Assembly (NCBI GenBank): GCA_964639525.1
Contig: CAZXDS010000061.1
Location: 1 to 16,175, forward strand
Length of the DNA: 16,175 nt
Direction of reading: 5' to 3'
Source of the DNA: CAZXDS01 sp964639525
Lineage (GTDB): Bacteria; Bacteroidota; Ignavibacteria; Ignavibacteriales; Melioribacteraceae
A program made the position numbers and the translations under genes. The notes beneath the pieces were generated by a model. It saw only the letters and a program-made list of their open reading frames with translations. It was not told the origin of the DNA and ran no database searches. Positions 6,465 through 13,449 of this stretch are shown piece after piece; position 1 is the stretch's first letter; the number at the start of each line of letters is the position of its first letter.

Positions 6465-7151
6465 ATGGCTAAGAGCACAGGTAAAAATATTAAAGATAAA
6501 ACTAAAGCGCCCCAAAAGGGAACTACTGCAAAAAAAACAGTTGCTAAAAAAATAACCAAAAAGACTCGGGCCGCTTCGGTTAAAAAAACTACTCCGGTAG
6601 AAAAGGTAACTAAAAAAACACAATCCGGAGCTGCTAAAAAAGCAACTGCTACAAAAAAAGCTGTTACTGCCAAAAATAAGGCTACTGCCGCATCTACTGG
6701 TAATTATAAACCTACAATATCCGTAAAAGAAGCTCTTAAATCTATGAAGGGCTACGGAAAACGTGATCTTGCAAAGTTTAAAAAAGTAATTATGGCAAAG
6801 CGTGAAGATATTATTAAACAACTTCAAGCGTTAAAAGATCAAATGATGGATTCCTCTACCGGCCAGTATGTTAATGAGAATTCTCCTTATTCACTGCACA
6901 TGGCAGAACAAGGAACAGATGCTCAGGAACGTGAAAAATTATATCTTTGGGCACAACGCGAAAATAAATTCCTCGGTTATTTGGATGATGCTCTTCAAAG
7001 AATTGAAAATGGAACATATGGTATCTGTATTGATAGTATTAATAATCCGGACGAAACTCCTCACTTAGTCCCTAAAGAAAGATTATTTGCAGTCCCACAT
7101 ACACAACATTGTGTTGCATGTAAAATGAAAAAAAACAAAAATAGACGATAG
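6465..7151 (+). CDS. TraR/DksA-family regulator with histone-H1-like N-terminal tail
   Basis: DksA-type proteins enter the RNA polymerase secondary channel with a coiled coil and alter promoter kinetics, often with ppGpp. Residues 1-80 are a low-complexity Lys/Ala/Thr tail resembling histone H1 tails, which likely binds nucleic acid. Residues ~85-185 form the helical hairpin, with the tip around 128-155. GTYGIC (183-188) begins the zinc-finger region, which ends in PKERLFAVPHTQHCVACK (203-220). A canonical finger has two CxxC pairs. Here the second pair is intact (C216, C219), but the first reads C188-I-D-S191, so one ligand is lost, and about eight residues (NNPDETPH) are inserted before the second half. 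Only one of the two tip aspartates of E. coli DksA has an apparent counterpart (D152). It sits between ileS and lspA, 13 bases before the latter. Function in transcription control is family-based inference. Confidence 0.88.
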   Translation: MAKSTGKNIKDKTKAPQKGTTAKKTVAKKITKKTRAASVKKTTPVEKVTKKTQSGAAKKATATKKAVTAKNKATAASTGNYKPTISVKEALKSMKGYGKRDLAKFKKVIMAKREDIIKQLQALKDQMMDSSTGQYVNENSPYSLHMAEQGTDAQEREKLYLWAQRENKFLGYLDDALQRIENGTYGICIDSINNPDETPHLVPKERLFAVPHTQHCVACKMKKNKNRR

Positions 7152-7153
7152 AT

Positions 7154-7159
7154 TAAGGA
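7154..7159 (+). promoter_or_regulatory. Shine-Dalgarno site selecting the TTG start of lspA
   Basis: TAAGGA lies five bases before TTG 7165. No in-frame ATG occurs until codon 36, which is after the first conserved LspA motif. The ribosome-binding site and motif together fix the rare TTG start. Confidence 0.6.
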
Positions 7160-7164
7160 CTAAT

Positions 7165-7899
7165 TTGAGAGTACTTTTTCTATCTTTTTTTATTGTCATT
7201 GCTGATCAGGTAACCAAATTGCTTGTCAAAGGATTTTCAATTCCTTTTTTACATTTAAATTTTGAAGGTATGCATTACGGGCACAGTATTGATATTATTG
7301 GAACAATTCTAAAAATAACATACGTAGAAAATCCGGGAATGGCATTTGGTATAGAAGTAGGCAGTTCTAAAATATTTCTTTCTCTATTTTCACTTTTTGC
7401 AAGTATTGCCATTTTAGTTTATATCTACAAAGTTCGCAAACAGAATATGGTATTCAGAATTGCACTGGCTTTAATTTTTGCAGGTGCCGTTGGTAATTTA
7501 ATCGATAGAACTTTTTACGGCGTTTTTTATGGATATGCTCCGATTTTTTTTGGAAAGGTTGTTGATTTTATTCACGTAAATGCATTTGGTTTTACTTTGT
7601 TCGGAAGAACTTATTCCAGTTTCCCTATTTTTAATCTTGCTGATTCTTCTGTAACCATCGGAGTAATTGTTTTAATATTTTTCAACTACATCTATAATAA
7701 AAAGAATAAAGAGGATTCTGAACCTGATGTTGACGACTTTGCACCGAGCGTTGAATCAGGTAGCCCAAACGATAATAATAATGATGAAATTCAATCTGTC
7801 GTTTCTCAGACAATCGACAATAAAATTGTTTCCAATAACAGTCAAACCACAAGTGTGAAAGATGACAAAGATAATTACAGAAAAGAAACAGACGATTGA
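7165..7899 (+). CDS. lspA: Lipoprotein signal peptidase (signal peptidase II)
   Basis: LspA is an inner-membrane aspartyl protease that removes the signal peptide from diacylglyceryl-modified prolipoproteins. The family blocks are all present: DQVTKLLV (14-21), VENPGMAFG (54-62), GAVGNLIDR (107-115), VVDFI (132-136) and FNLADSSVTIG (156-166). The catalytic aspartates are D134 and D160, corresponding to E. coli D124 and D143. Hydrophobic segments are at about 2-20, 68-88, 97-113 and 161-178. At 244 residues it is much longer than the usual ~160. The excess is mainly a hydrophilic, Asp/Asn/Ser-rich cytosolic tail (about 179-244) after the last helix, with no motif I recognise. The final 38 bases of that tail overlap the next gene. 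Translation starts at TTG with TAAGGA upstream. Identification is secure; the tail's function is unknown. Confidence 0.95.
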   Translation: MRVLFLSFFIVIADQVTKLLVKGFSIPFLHLNFEGMHYGHSIDIIGTILKITYVENPGMAFGIEVGSSKIFLSLFSLFASIAILVYIYKVRKQNMVFRIALALIFAGAVGNLIDRTFYGVFYGYAPIFFGKVVDFIHVNAFGFTLFGRTYSSFPIFNLADSSVTIGVIVLIFFNYIYNKKNKEDSEPDVDDFAPSVESGSPNDNNNDEIQSVVSQTIDNKIVSNNSQTTSVKDDKDNYRKETDD

Positions 7900-8839
7900 T
7901 ATTCCTGAAGGGAAACAAAAAGAAAGAATTGATTCATTCCTAACTCAAGCTATCGAAAACAGTACTCGTTCAAAAGTTCAAAAATTGATTAAAGCCGGTT
8001 ATGTTCTTGTAAACGGCAAGGTAATAAAATCAAATTATAAAGTTGTACCTTTGGATAAAATTGAAGTTACAATTCCTATTTCACCACGACCGGAAAATGC
8101 AGAGCCTGAAAATATTCCTTTATCTATAATATATGAAGACGACTATCTGCTTGTGGTAAACAAACCGGCCGGAATGGTTGTGCATCCCGCCCACGGGAAT
8201 TACACCGGAACACTTGTAAATGCACTTCTTTATTACACAAAACAACTAAGCGATTTTAATCAGCCCGACAGACCGGGAATTGTACACAGAATTGACAAGG
8301 ATACAAGCGGTTTACTTGTTGTGGCAAAAGATGAATGGACACACGCTCAGCTTGCAAAACAGTTTGCCAAGCATACAACTCAGCGAGAATATTGGGCTGT
8401 TGTTTGGGGAACTTTTAAAGATTACGAAGGAGAAATTGATGCCAATATTTCGCGGAGTAAAAAAGACAGAAAATTATTTTGGGTCAGCAAAAATGAAGGG
8501 AAAACCGCCCAAACATCTTTTTCAGTTCTTGAAGAATTTGAATTTGCTTCTCTGCTAAAATTAAAACTAAGAACCGGCAGAACTCACCAAATCCGAGTTC
8601 ATCTTTCTTCAATCAATCATCCTATTTTTGGAGACGCATCTTACGGCGGGAAAAAAATTGTTTTTGGAAATACTCTGCCGAAAATGAAAACTCGAATAGA
8701 TAATTTATTAAAAATTATGCCGAGACAGGCGCTGCACGCCAAAACACTCGGATTTTTTCATCCGCACAAAAAAGAACAAATGTTATTTGAATCCGATTTG
8801 CCCGAAGATTTTAATCTTTTATTGGAAAAACTCAGATAA
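7862..8839 (+). CDS. rluD: RluA/RluD-family 23S rRNA pseudouridine synthase
   Basis: The enzyme isomerises specific uridines in RNA to pseudouridine. An S4 RNA-binding domain occupies residues ~18-75 (RIDSFLTQA, then VQKLIKAGYVLVNGK). The catalytic domain follows, with VVNKPAGMVVHP (98-109) and the signature HRIDKDTSGL (142-151), where D145 is the catalytic aspartate. Further blocks are LRTGRTHQIRVHL, GDASYGG and RQALHA. The 325-residue length and S4 domain suit RluD, which modifies helix 69 of 23S rRNA, but RluA-family specificity cannot be read reliably from sequence. The signature has Ile where E. coli has Leu (HRLD). ATG 7862 lies inside lspA in another frame (38-base overlap). It is kept because no other Met occurs before residue 105 and the S4 domain would otherwise be cut. 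It is the last gene of the + strand run. Confidence 0.93.
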   Translation: MTKIITEKKQTIDIPEGKQKERIDSFLTQAIENSTRSKVQKLIKAGYVLVNGKVIKSNYKVVPLDKIEVTIPISPRPENAEPENIPLSIIYEDDYLLVVNKPAGMVVHPAHGNYTGTLVNALLYYTKQLSDFNQPDRPGIVHRIDKDTSGLLVVAKDEWTHAQLAKQFAKHTTQREYWAVVWGTFKDYEGEIDANISRSKKDRKLFWVSKNEGKTAQTSFSVLEEFEFASLLKLKLRTGRTHQIRVHLSSINHPIFGDASYGGKKIVFGNTLPKMKTRIDNLLKIMPRQALHAKTLGFFHPHKKEQMLFESDLPEDFNLLLEKLR

Positions 8840-9211
8840 ATTAAAACTTATTACTATTTTAAGTAAATCATTTTTTTCGAAGATCTTGCATACTTGGTTA
8901 TTAAAGAGTAAAGATACACTCCTTCGCCATTTGGGGCTGGCGGCCAGAGAGATATAGATTAAAACTTGTATCAATAAGCCAAGTTGGTTCATACGGGTTG
9001 CTGCTGTTATAAGAAGAAATGTATATCAATCTATTTCCGTTCCCTACTGGAGAATCTTTAGCGACCTTTTCATCAAGAAAAATTCTATCAAGCTGCGCCC
9101 ATTGCCAAAAATTGCCTTAATTGTGCATAATTCTTCAATATTCCTCCAAATTATTTTGCACTTTCTATACTTTTATAAAGTTCCATTAAATTTGTGGTAG
9201 AACCAACTATA
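8840..9211. other. 372-base region with no intact gene
   Basis: The region between the converging rluD and the - strand hypothetical gene contains no intact reading frame. Its - strand carries the broken coding remnant at 8854-9116 and possibly a further helical fragment near 9145-9200 (TNLMELYKSIESAK, closed by a stop). I see no convincing terminator for rluD. Confidence 0.6.
8854..9116 (-). pseudogene. Degraded coding remnant, possible type IX secretion C-terminal tail
   Basis: Read on the - strand, 9116-8901 is open for 71 codons and looks like protein, including WQWAQLDRIFLDEKVAKD, NRLIYISSYNSSNPYEP and TWLIDTSFNLYL, but it has no start codon and an in-frame stop precedes it. A second frame (8958-8854) continues after a one-base-class frameshift near 8940-8958 with PNGEGVYLYSLITKYARSS then KKMIYLK and a stop. 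Ending in a GVY.Y motif followed about 15 residues later by KKM..LK is typical of type IX secretion sorting domains in Bacteroidota-type bacteria, with the usual spacing. I infer the decayed 3' end of an exported-protein gene, broken by at least one frameshift. Sequencing error is an alternative for a single shift, but the upstream stop argues for real decay. The parent protein is not recognised. Confidence 0.4.
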
Positions 9212-9640
9212 TTATTTGTAATCTTCTTTATACTTTTTCAGATGTGTGTACAGCAGATATCCGGCGGCAGCGAAATTTGCATAACCCAATATTTGTCCGA
9301 ATAATCCAAGTTTATTTTCATTTAACCATTTTCGTTCAAGTTGAAGAGCGTTACTCAAGTTATTTTTCTCTTTATAAAATGCCGGTAACATTTCAATTGG
9401 TAAGGGAATTTTTGAATTGTCAAGAAAAGCAGATTGATTAAAGTTACTAAATTTTCTGAGAAAAAATTCAAACTGAATATTAGATTGAATATTTGCTTCA
9501 AATTTTAGATTAAGCAAATGGTTTTCATATAAAAAAGGCACCATTCCTTTTTTACTATTTTTATTTTTTGTTTGTCCATTTACACTGCTGAGACAAAAAA
9601 ATAGAATAGTGCCAATTATAATTAAAAATAATTTTTGCAT
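9212..9640 (-). CDS. Small exported hypothetical protein with C-terminal hydrophobic segment
   Basis: I do not recognise this 142-residue protein. Residues 1-22 look like a signal peptide (MQK, then a hydrophobic core LFLIIIGTILFFCLSS, possible cleavage after G22). The middle (23-105) is polar and rich in Asn, Lys and Phe with no motif I know. Residues ~111-133 (LGLFGQILGYANFAAAGYLL and following) could span a membrane or pack as an amphipathic helix, followed by a charged HLKKYKEDYK end. It lies 38 bases downstream of pta on the same strand, so they may be co-transcribed. Composition resembles its neighbours. The signal peptide and length support a real gene, probably envelope-located, but no homologue can be named from sequence alone. 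Confidence 0.65.
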   Translation of the reverse strand: MQKLFLIIIGTILFFCLSSVNGQTKNKNSKKGMVPFLYENHLLNLKFEANIQSNIQFEFFLRKFSNFNQSAFLDNSKIPLPIEMLPAFYKEKNNLSNALQLERKWLNENKLGLFGQILGYANFAAAGYLLYTHLKKYKEDYK

Positions 9641-9678
9641 AGTGTAATTAAAATATATTTACTATTTTATAAAACTTA

Positions 9679-10674
9679 CTATTCAGTCATTAATACTGCA
9701 ATTGCCGAAGTACTTACAATATCTTCTACACTGCAACCGCGACTTAAATCGAACAAAGGTTTTTTCAAACCTTGCACAATTGGGCCAACAGCTTCTGCCC
9801 CACCGAGTCTTTGAGCAATTTTGTACCCGATATTTCCGGCATTCAAATCAGGGAAAACCAAAACATTTGCTCTTCCTGCTACATCGCTTTCAGGTGCTTT
9901 TCGTTTGCCAATTGAATCAATTATGGCAGCATCGAATTGTAGTTCACCATCAATATTTAAATCGGGACGCTTCGCTTTTGCCAATGAAGTAGCTTCAAGC
10001 ACTTTATCAACAAGCTCGTGCCGGGCACTTCCTTTTGTTGAAAATGATAACATTGCAACATTCGGTTCTTCACCGGTTAAACGCTTATGATTATCAGCCG
10101 TTGTAATTGCAATGTCTGCAAGTTGTGTAGCATCAGGGTCCGGCACAACAGCACAATCAGCAAAACTGAAAAATCGCTCGGGGAAAATCATTAAGAAAAA
10201 ACTCGAAACAATTGAAATTCCATCAGGCATCCCGACACATTGAAACGCAGCACGAAGCACATCTCCGGTCGAAGCTGTAGAACCGCCGACCGAGCCGTCA
10301 GCCATCCCTTCTTTTACAAGCATTGCACCAAAAAACAAATCTTTTTTTATAGTTTCTCTCGCTTGTTCAATTGTTATTCCTTTATGTTTTCTTAAATTAA
10401 AAAAGATATTTGCAAAATTGCTTGTTAGCTCCGATTTTTCAGGGTCAATAATTCTCACCCCTTGAATATCTACATTTAAACTTGCTGCACTCTGTCTTAT
10501 TGCATCCTCATTTCCGATTGTAATTACATTTGCAATTCCTAATTCCTTAATTGCAGAAGCGGCTTTAATTACACGGACATCGTGGGATTCCGGTAGAACA
10601 ATTGTTTTTTTTCTTTCAATTGCTTTCTGTTTTATAGCATCCATTAAATTTGAATTTGACATTTTTTTCACCAT
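9679..10674 (-). CDS. pta: Phosphate acetyltransferase
   Basis: Pta interconverts acetyl-CoA plus phosphate with acetyl phosphate plus CoA. With acetate kinase it makes ATP from acetyl-CoA or activates acetate. The protein is the short single-domain form (331 residues, comparable to the Methanosarcina enzyme). Family blocks include VLPESHDVRVIKAA (26-39), DGSVGGSTASTGDVLRAAFQ (126-145), VVPDPDATQLADIAI (176-190), MLSFSTKGSA (208-217), FPDLNAGNIGYKIAQRLGG (274-292) and SRGCSVEDIV (311-320), where S311 and R312 correspond to the known active-site pair. The common KPVNDLSRG reads KPLFDLSRG here. The start is uncertain: ATG 10674 or ATG 10662 (residue 5), the latter fitting family length better, with no clear Shine-Dalgarno site at either. 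No acetate kinase gene is present in the window, which is unusual since ackA often adjoins pta. Confidence 0.95.
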   Translation of the reverse strand: MVKKMSNSNLMDAIKQKAIERKKTIVLPESHDVRVIKAASAIKELGIANVITIGNEDAIRQSAASLNVDIQGVRIIDPEKSELTSNFANIFFNLRKHKGITIEQARETIKKDLFFGAMLVKEGMADGSVGGSTASTGDVLRAAFQCVGMPDGISIVSSFFLMIFPERFFSFADCAVVPDPDATQLADIAITTADNHKRLTGEEPNVAMLSFSTKGSARHELVDKVLEATSLAKAKRPDLNIDGELQFDAAIIDSIGKRKAPESDVAGRANVLVFPDLNAGNIGYKIAQRLGGAEAVGPIVQGLKKPLFDLSRGCSVEDIVSTSAIAVLMTE

Positions 10675-10702
10675 TTTGCTTTTAATTTATTATTATATTG
10701 TT

Positions 10703-10710
10703 CAAATATA
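10703..10710 (-). promoter_or_regulatory. Possible -7 promoter element (TATATTTG) for pta
   Basis: On the - strand the sequence reads TATATTTG, an exact match to the Bacteroidota-type TAnnTTTG. It lies about 28 bases upstream of the pta ATG in the divergent promoter region. No clear TTG is seen at the expected upstream distance, so the call rests on the -7 element alone. Confidence 0.35.
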
Positions 10711-10790
10711 AATATTTCTTTTAGATATTTATACTGATAAATCAATACCGTTAATTATTATAAAATACCTTTTAATTTTCATCAATTTTG

Positions 10791-10799
10791 TATTTTGCA
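10791..10799 (+). promoter_or_regulatory. TATTTTGCA box upstream of the AI-2E permease; related box before the MBL gene
   Basis: TATTTTGCA at 10791-10799 resembles TAATTTGCA at 11965-11973 in front of the next gene. Both share TA-n-TTTGCA, one base shorter than the classical TAnnTTTG, and lie about 26-34 bases before their ATG codons. They are plausible promoter elements, but matches to a short motif in AT-rich DNA are weak evidence. Confidence 0.22.
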
Positions 10800-10824
10800 A
10801 ATAATAAATTAGGAATTAAATATT

Positions 10825-11877
10825 ATGCAGGATATTACTTTTCAGAAAACAAAACATTCACTTGCATTGCTGTTTATCATAATTGTATGCGGATATTTAT
10901 CGTACGTTTTTTCAGACATTCTCATCATCCTTGGTATTTCTATTCTGCTTGCAATGATATTTAATCCTGTTGTTCATTATCTCGATTATAAAGGATTACC
11001 GAGAAGCGGAGCTGTTTTTATTGTGTTTCTTTTTAGCGGATTTTTAATCTTCATCGGACTTTATTATTTAATTCCTAAAATTACGGGACAGATTCAAGCA
11101 ATTTCGCAAGCTATTAGCAAGGAAAAAATTGACAACGTTATGATGCAAATTGAACAATTTGCAAAAAGCAGCATCCCGCTAATTGATGCTGAGGGTTTTG
11201 CAGAAAAAATAAGTCAATTTTTTTCAAATACATTGTTTAGTTCGTTTAATAATATAAGTAATATTCTTTCCAGCATTGTTTCGGTTCTTGCTATTCTTGT
11301 AATTGTACCTTTCTTTACTTTCTTTTTGCTAAAGGATAACAATAAAATTATAAAGGGAATTGTGAACATACTTCCCAATAAATATTTTGAAATGGTTTTT
11401 ATGGTTATTTTTAAAATCCGTCTTCAATTAGGAAAATATGTACGAAGCTGGTTATTAGATGCACTTCTCGTTGGGTTGCTGAGTGGAATTGGATTAACAA
11501 TTCTGGGAATTAAAAACTCATTTACAATTGGATTAATCGCTGCTCTTGGACATCTTATTCCATACTTCGGACCAATTATCGGAGGTGTTCCGGCCATTAT
11601 TATTTCTGTTGTTCAGTTTGGGAATTTATCAATGTTACCAAGCATAATTATTATGTTCTTAATCGTTTACGCCATAGATTCAGGAGTTATTCAGCCAAAT
11701 CTTTTTTCAAAAAGTACTGATATGCATCCGTTGATGATTATTATTCTTATCATTGCCGGAAGTGAGATAATGGGAATACTTGGAATGCTGCTTGCCGTAC
11801 CGGTAGCTACTGTTTTTAAAACTGCTGTCCGCGAAACATATTTTGGCTACAAACGCTACAGCATTATACATTCTTAA
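10825..11877 (+). CDS. AI-2E (YdiK/PerM/TqsA) family membrane transporter
   Basis: The family comprises polytopic inner-membrane proteins, some linked to autoinducer-2 export and others to Na+/H+ antiport or solute efflux. Which applies here cannot be told. At 350 residues the size is typical. Hydrophobic segments lie at about 11-48, 61-83, 148-168, 206-228, 232-262, 268-288 and 300-335, with a hydrophilic, partly coiled region at 85-145 as is common in the family. The diagnostic motif HLIPYFGPIIGGVPAI (243-258) is clear. Near the C-terminus, DMHPLMIIILIIAGSEIMG and LLAVPVATVFK also match the family. An AGGA at 10811-10814 precedes ATG 10825. It is transcribed divergently from pta across a 150-base gap and separated from the next gene by 128 bases. 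Confidence 0.9.
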   Translation: MQDITFQKTKHSLALLFIIIVCGYLSYVFSDILIILGISILLAMIFNPVVHYLDYKGLPRSGAVFIVFLFSGFLIFIGLYYLIPKITGQIQAISQAISKEKIDNVMMQIEQFAKSSIPLIDAEGFAEKISQFFSNTLFSSFNNISNILSSIVSVLAILVIVPFFTFFLLKDNNKIIKGIVNILPNKYFEMVFMVIFKIRLQLGKYVRSWLLDALLVGLLSGIGLTILGIKNSFTIGLIAALGHLIPYFGPIIGGVPAIIISVVQFGNLSMLPSIIIMFLIVYAIDSGVIQPNLFSKSTDMHPLMIIILIIAGSEIMGILGMLLAVPVATVFKTAVRETYFGYKRYSIIHS

Positions 11878-12005
11878 TACCAAGATAAACTATGTTACTC
11901 TTTATTTAATTCTTATTAACAAATCAGAATCATATATGTAAATTTATTCTAACAATATTTTTTATAATTTGCAATAGACCTTTTTAATAATATCATGGAT
12001 AAAAA

Positions 12006-13403
12006 ATGAAAATACATTTTATTGGAGCAGCTCAAACCGTTACCGGCTCAATGCACTTAATTGAGGTAAACGGGAAAAAATTTTTATTAGATTGCGGTCT
12101 TTATCAGGGTAAAAGAAAAATTGCATTTGAAATTAATAGGAACTTTGATGACTTTAATCCGGCAGAAATTGACTTTGTAATCTTATCACACGCACACATT
12201 GATCATTCCGGAAATCTTCCATCGCTTGTAAAAAAAGGATTTACCGGAAATATTTATTCCACATTTGCCACGCGGGATTTAGCAAGTGTAATGTTGCGTG
12301 ATAGCGGACATATTCAAGAAAAGGATGTTGAGTGGGTAAATAAAAAAAGGAAGAAGCAGCACAAAAATCCATTTGAACCGTTGTACACAGTGGATGATGC
12401 CGAGAAGACTATGGAACATTTTATCGGAATAAACTATCACCAGGAGTATCAACTTGCGGAAGGTATAAAATTAACATTTTTTGATGCCGGACACATTCTT
12501 GGATCAGCAATTGTTTTTTTGCAGATAAATGAAAATGGGAAAACTATTCAGCTCGGATTTACAGGCGATTTGGGAAGACCGAACTTACCAATATTAAAAG
12601 ATCCCGAAAAAATTCCGGATGTAGATTATTTGTTGTCAGAAAGTACATACGGCGGCAGATTCCATGATAATCCAACGGGCACGGAAGCTAAACTTGCTGC
12701 CGTAATACAAAAAGCATATGCAAATAAATCAAAAATTATCATTCCGGCATTTTCAGTCGGTAGAACCCAAGAGCTTGTTTTTGCACTACATAATATTTTT
12801 GAAAGGAATGATGCGCCGCGCATCCCGATTTATGTTGATAGCCCTCTCTCTGTAAATGCCACCGAAGTTTTCAAAATTCATCCTGAATGTTTTGACAAAG
12901 AAACTGTTGCCTATTTGTTAAAGCACGAAGATCCATTTGGATTTAACAAACTGACATACATTTCAAATGTTGAAGAATCAAAAAAGCTAAATGAAATCCC
13001 CGGTCCGCAAATTATTATTTCCAGTTCCGGAATGGCAGAAGCAGGAAGGATACTACATCATCTTGCCAACAATATTGACAACCCAAATAACATTGTACTG
13101 ATTGTAGGATACTCGGCAGAAAATACACTTGGCAGAAAACTTGCTGAGAAAGTTCCGACAGTAAAAATTTTCGGAGAGGAACATCAGTTAAACGCTGAAG
13201 TAATTGTTTTTAACTCATTTAGTGCACACGCCGATGCAAATGAATTGATTGGCTATGTAAATAAGTTCGATAAAAATAAACTTAAACGAATCTTTTTAGT
13301 TCACGGAGATAAAGACCAGCAAGATAAGTATAAAATTCGCCTTAATGCAATTGGGTTTCAAGATGTTGTAATCCCAAAAAAAGAAGATGTTTTTGAATTA
13401 TAG
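12006..13403 (+). CDS. Beta-CASP metallo-beta-lactamase-fold RNase (CPSF/YSH1-like)
   Basis: The protein belongs to the beta-CASP group of metallo-beta-lactamase-fold enzymes that act on RNA, in the bacterial branch closest to eukaryotic CPSF73 rather than RNase J. Zinc-site motifs are SHAHIDHSG (61-69: H62, H64, D66, H67), AGHILGS with H163, and FTGDLG with D188. The beta-CASP insertion carries motif A E212 (SESTYGG), motif B around ISSSGMAEAGRILHH (338-352) and motif C H408 (SFSAHAD). The C-terminal RMMBL segment contains VHGDKDQQDK with H433. All catalytic residues are therefore present, and 465 residues is typical. The likely activity is endo- and/or 5'-exonucleolytic RNA cleavage in the cytoplasm, but bacterial members are poorly studied and substrates are unknown. 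ATG 12006 starts directly with the MKIHFIGAAQTVTGSMHLIE-type N-terminus. It is followed by the outer-membrane protein gene after 46 bases. Confidence 0.93.
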   Translation: MKIHFIGAAQTVTGSMHLIEVNGKKFLLDCGLYQGKRKIAFEINRNFDDFNPAEIDFVILSHAHIDHSGNLPSLVKKGFTGNIYSTFATRDLASVMLRDSGHIQEKDVEWVNKKRKKQHKNPFEPLYTVDDAEKTMEHFIGINYHQEYQLAEGIKLTFFDAGHILGSAIVFLQINENGKTIQLGFTGDLGRPNLPILKDPEKIPDVDYLLSESTYGGRFHDNPTGTEAKLAAVIQKAYANKSKIIIPAFSVGRTQELVFALHNIFERNDAPRIPIYVDSPLSVNATEVFKIHPECFDKETVAYLLKHEDPFGFNKLTYISNVEESKKLNEIPGPQIIISSSGMAEAGRILHHLANNIDNPNNIVLIVGYSAENTLGRKLAEKVPTVKIFGEEHQLNAEVIVFNSFSAHADANELIGYVNKFDKNKLKRIFLVHGDKDQQDKYKIRLNAIGFQDVVIPKKEDVFEL

Positions 13404-13449
13404 TTATGTTTTAATTTAGCAAAGGAATACTTAATTATTAATTTATTTT

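Noticed and set aside
6180..6827. 215-codon open frame on the - strand, Phe/Ser/Cys-rich
   Set aside because: It is antisense to the end of ileS and the Lys-rich tail of the DksA-like gene. The A-rich Lys codons give Phe/Ser/Cys-rich open sequence on the other strand. It has no recognisable motif, and both overlapping + genes are secure.
8936..8946. CTGGC/GCCAG small palindrome as a further member of the hairpin repeats
   Set aside because: Arms are only five bases with a one-base centre, and it sits inside the coding remnant, so it is probably chance.
9702..10090. Two open frames (96 and 89 codons) on the + strand across pta
   Set aside because: They are antisense to a conserved pta coding region and have no domain or signal features.
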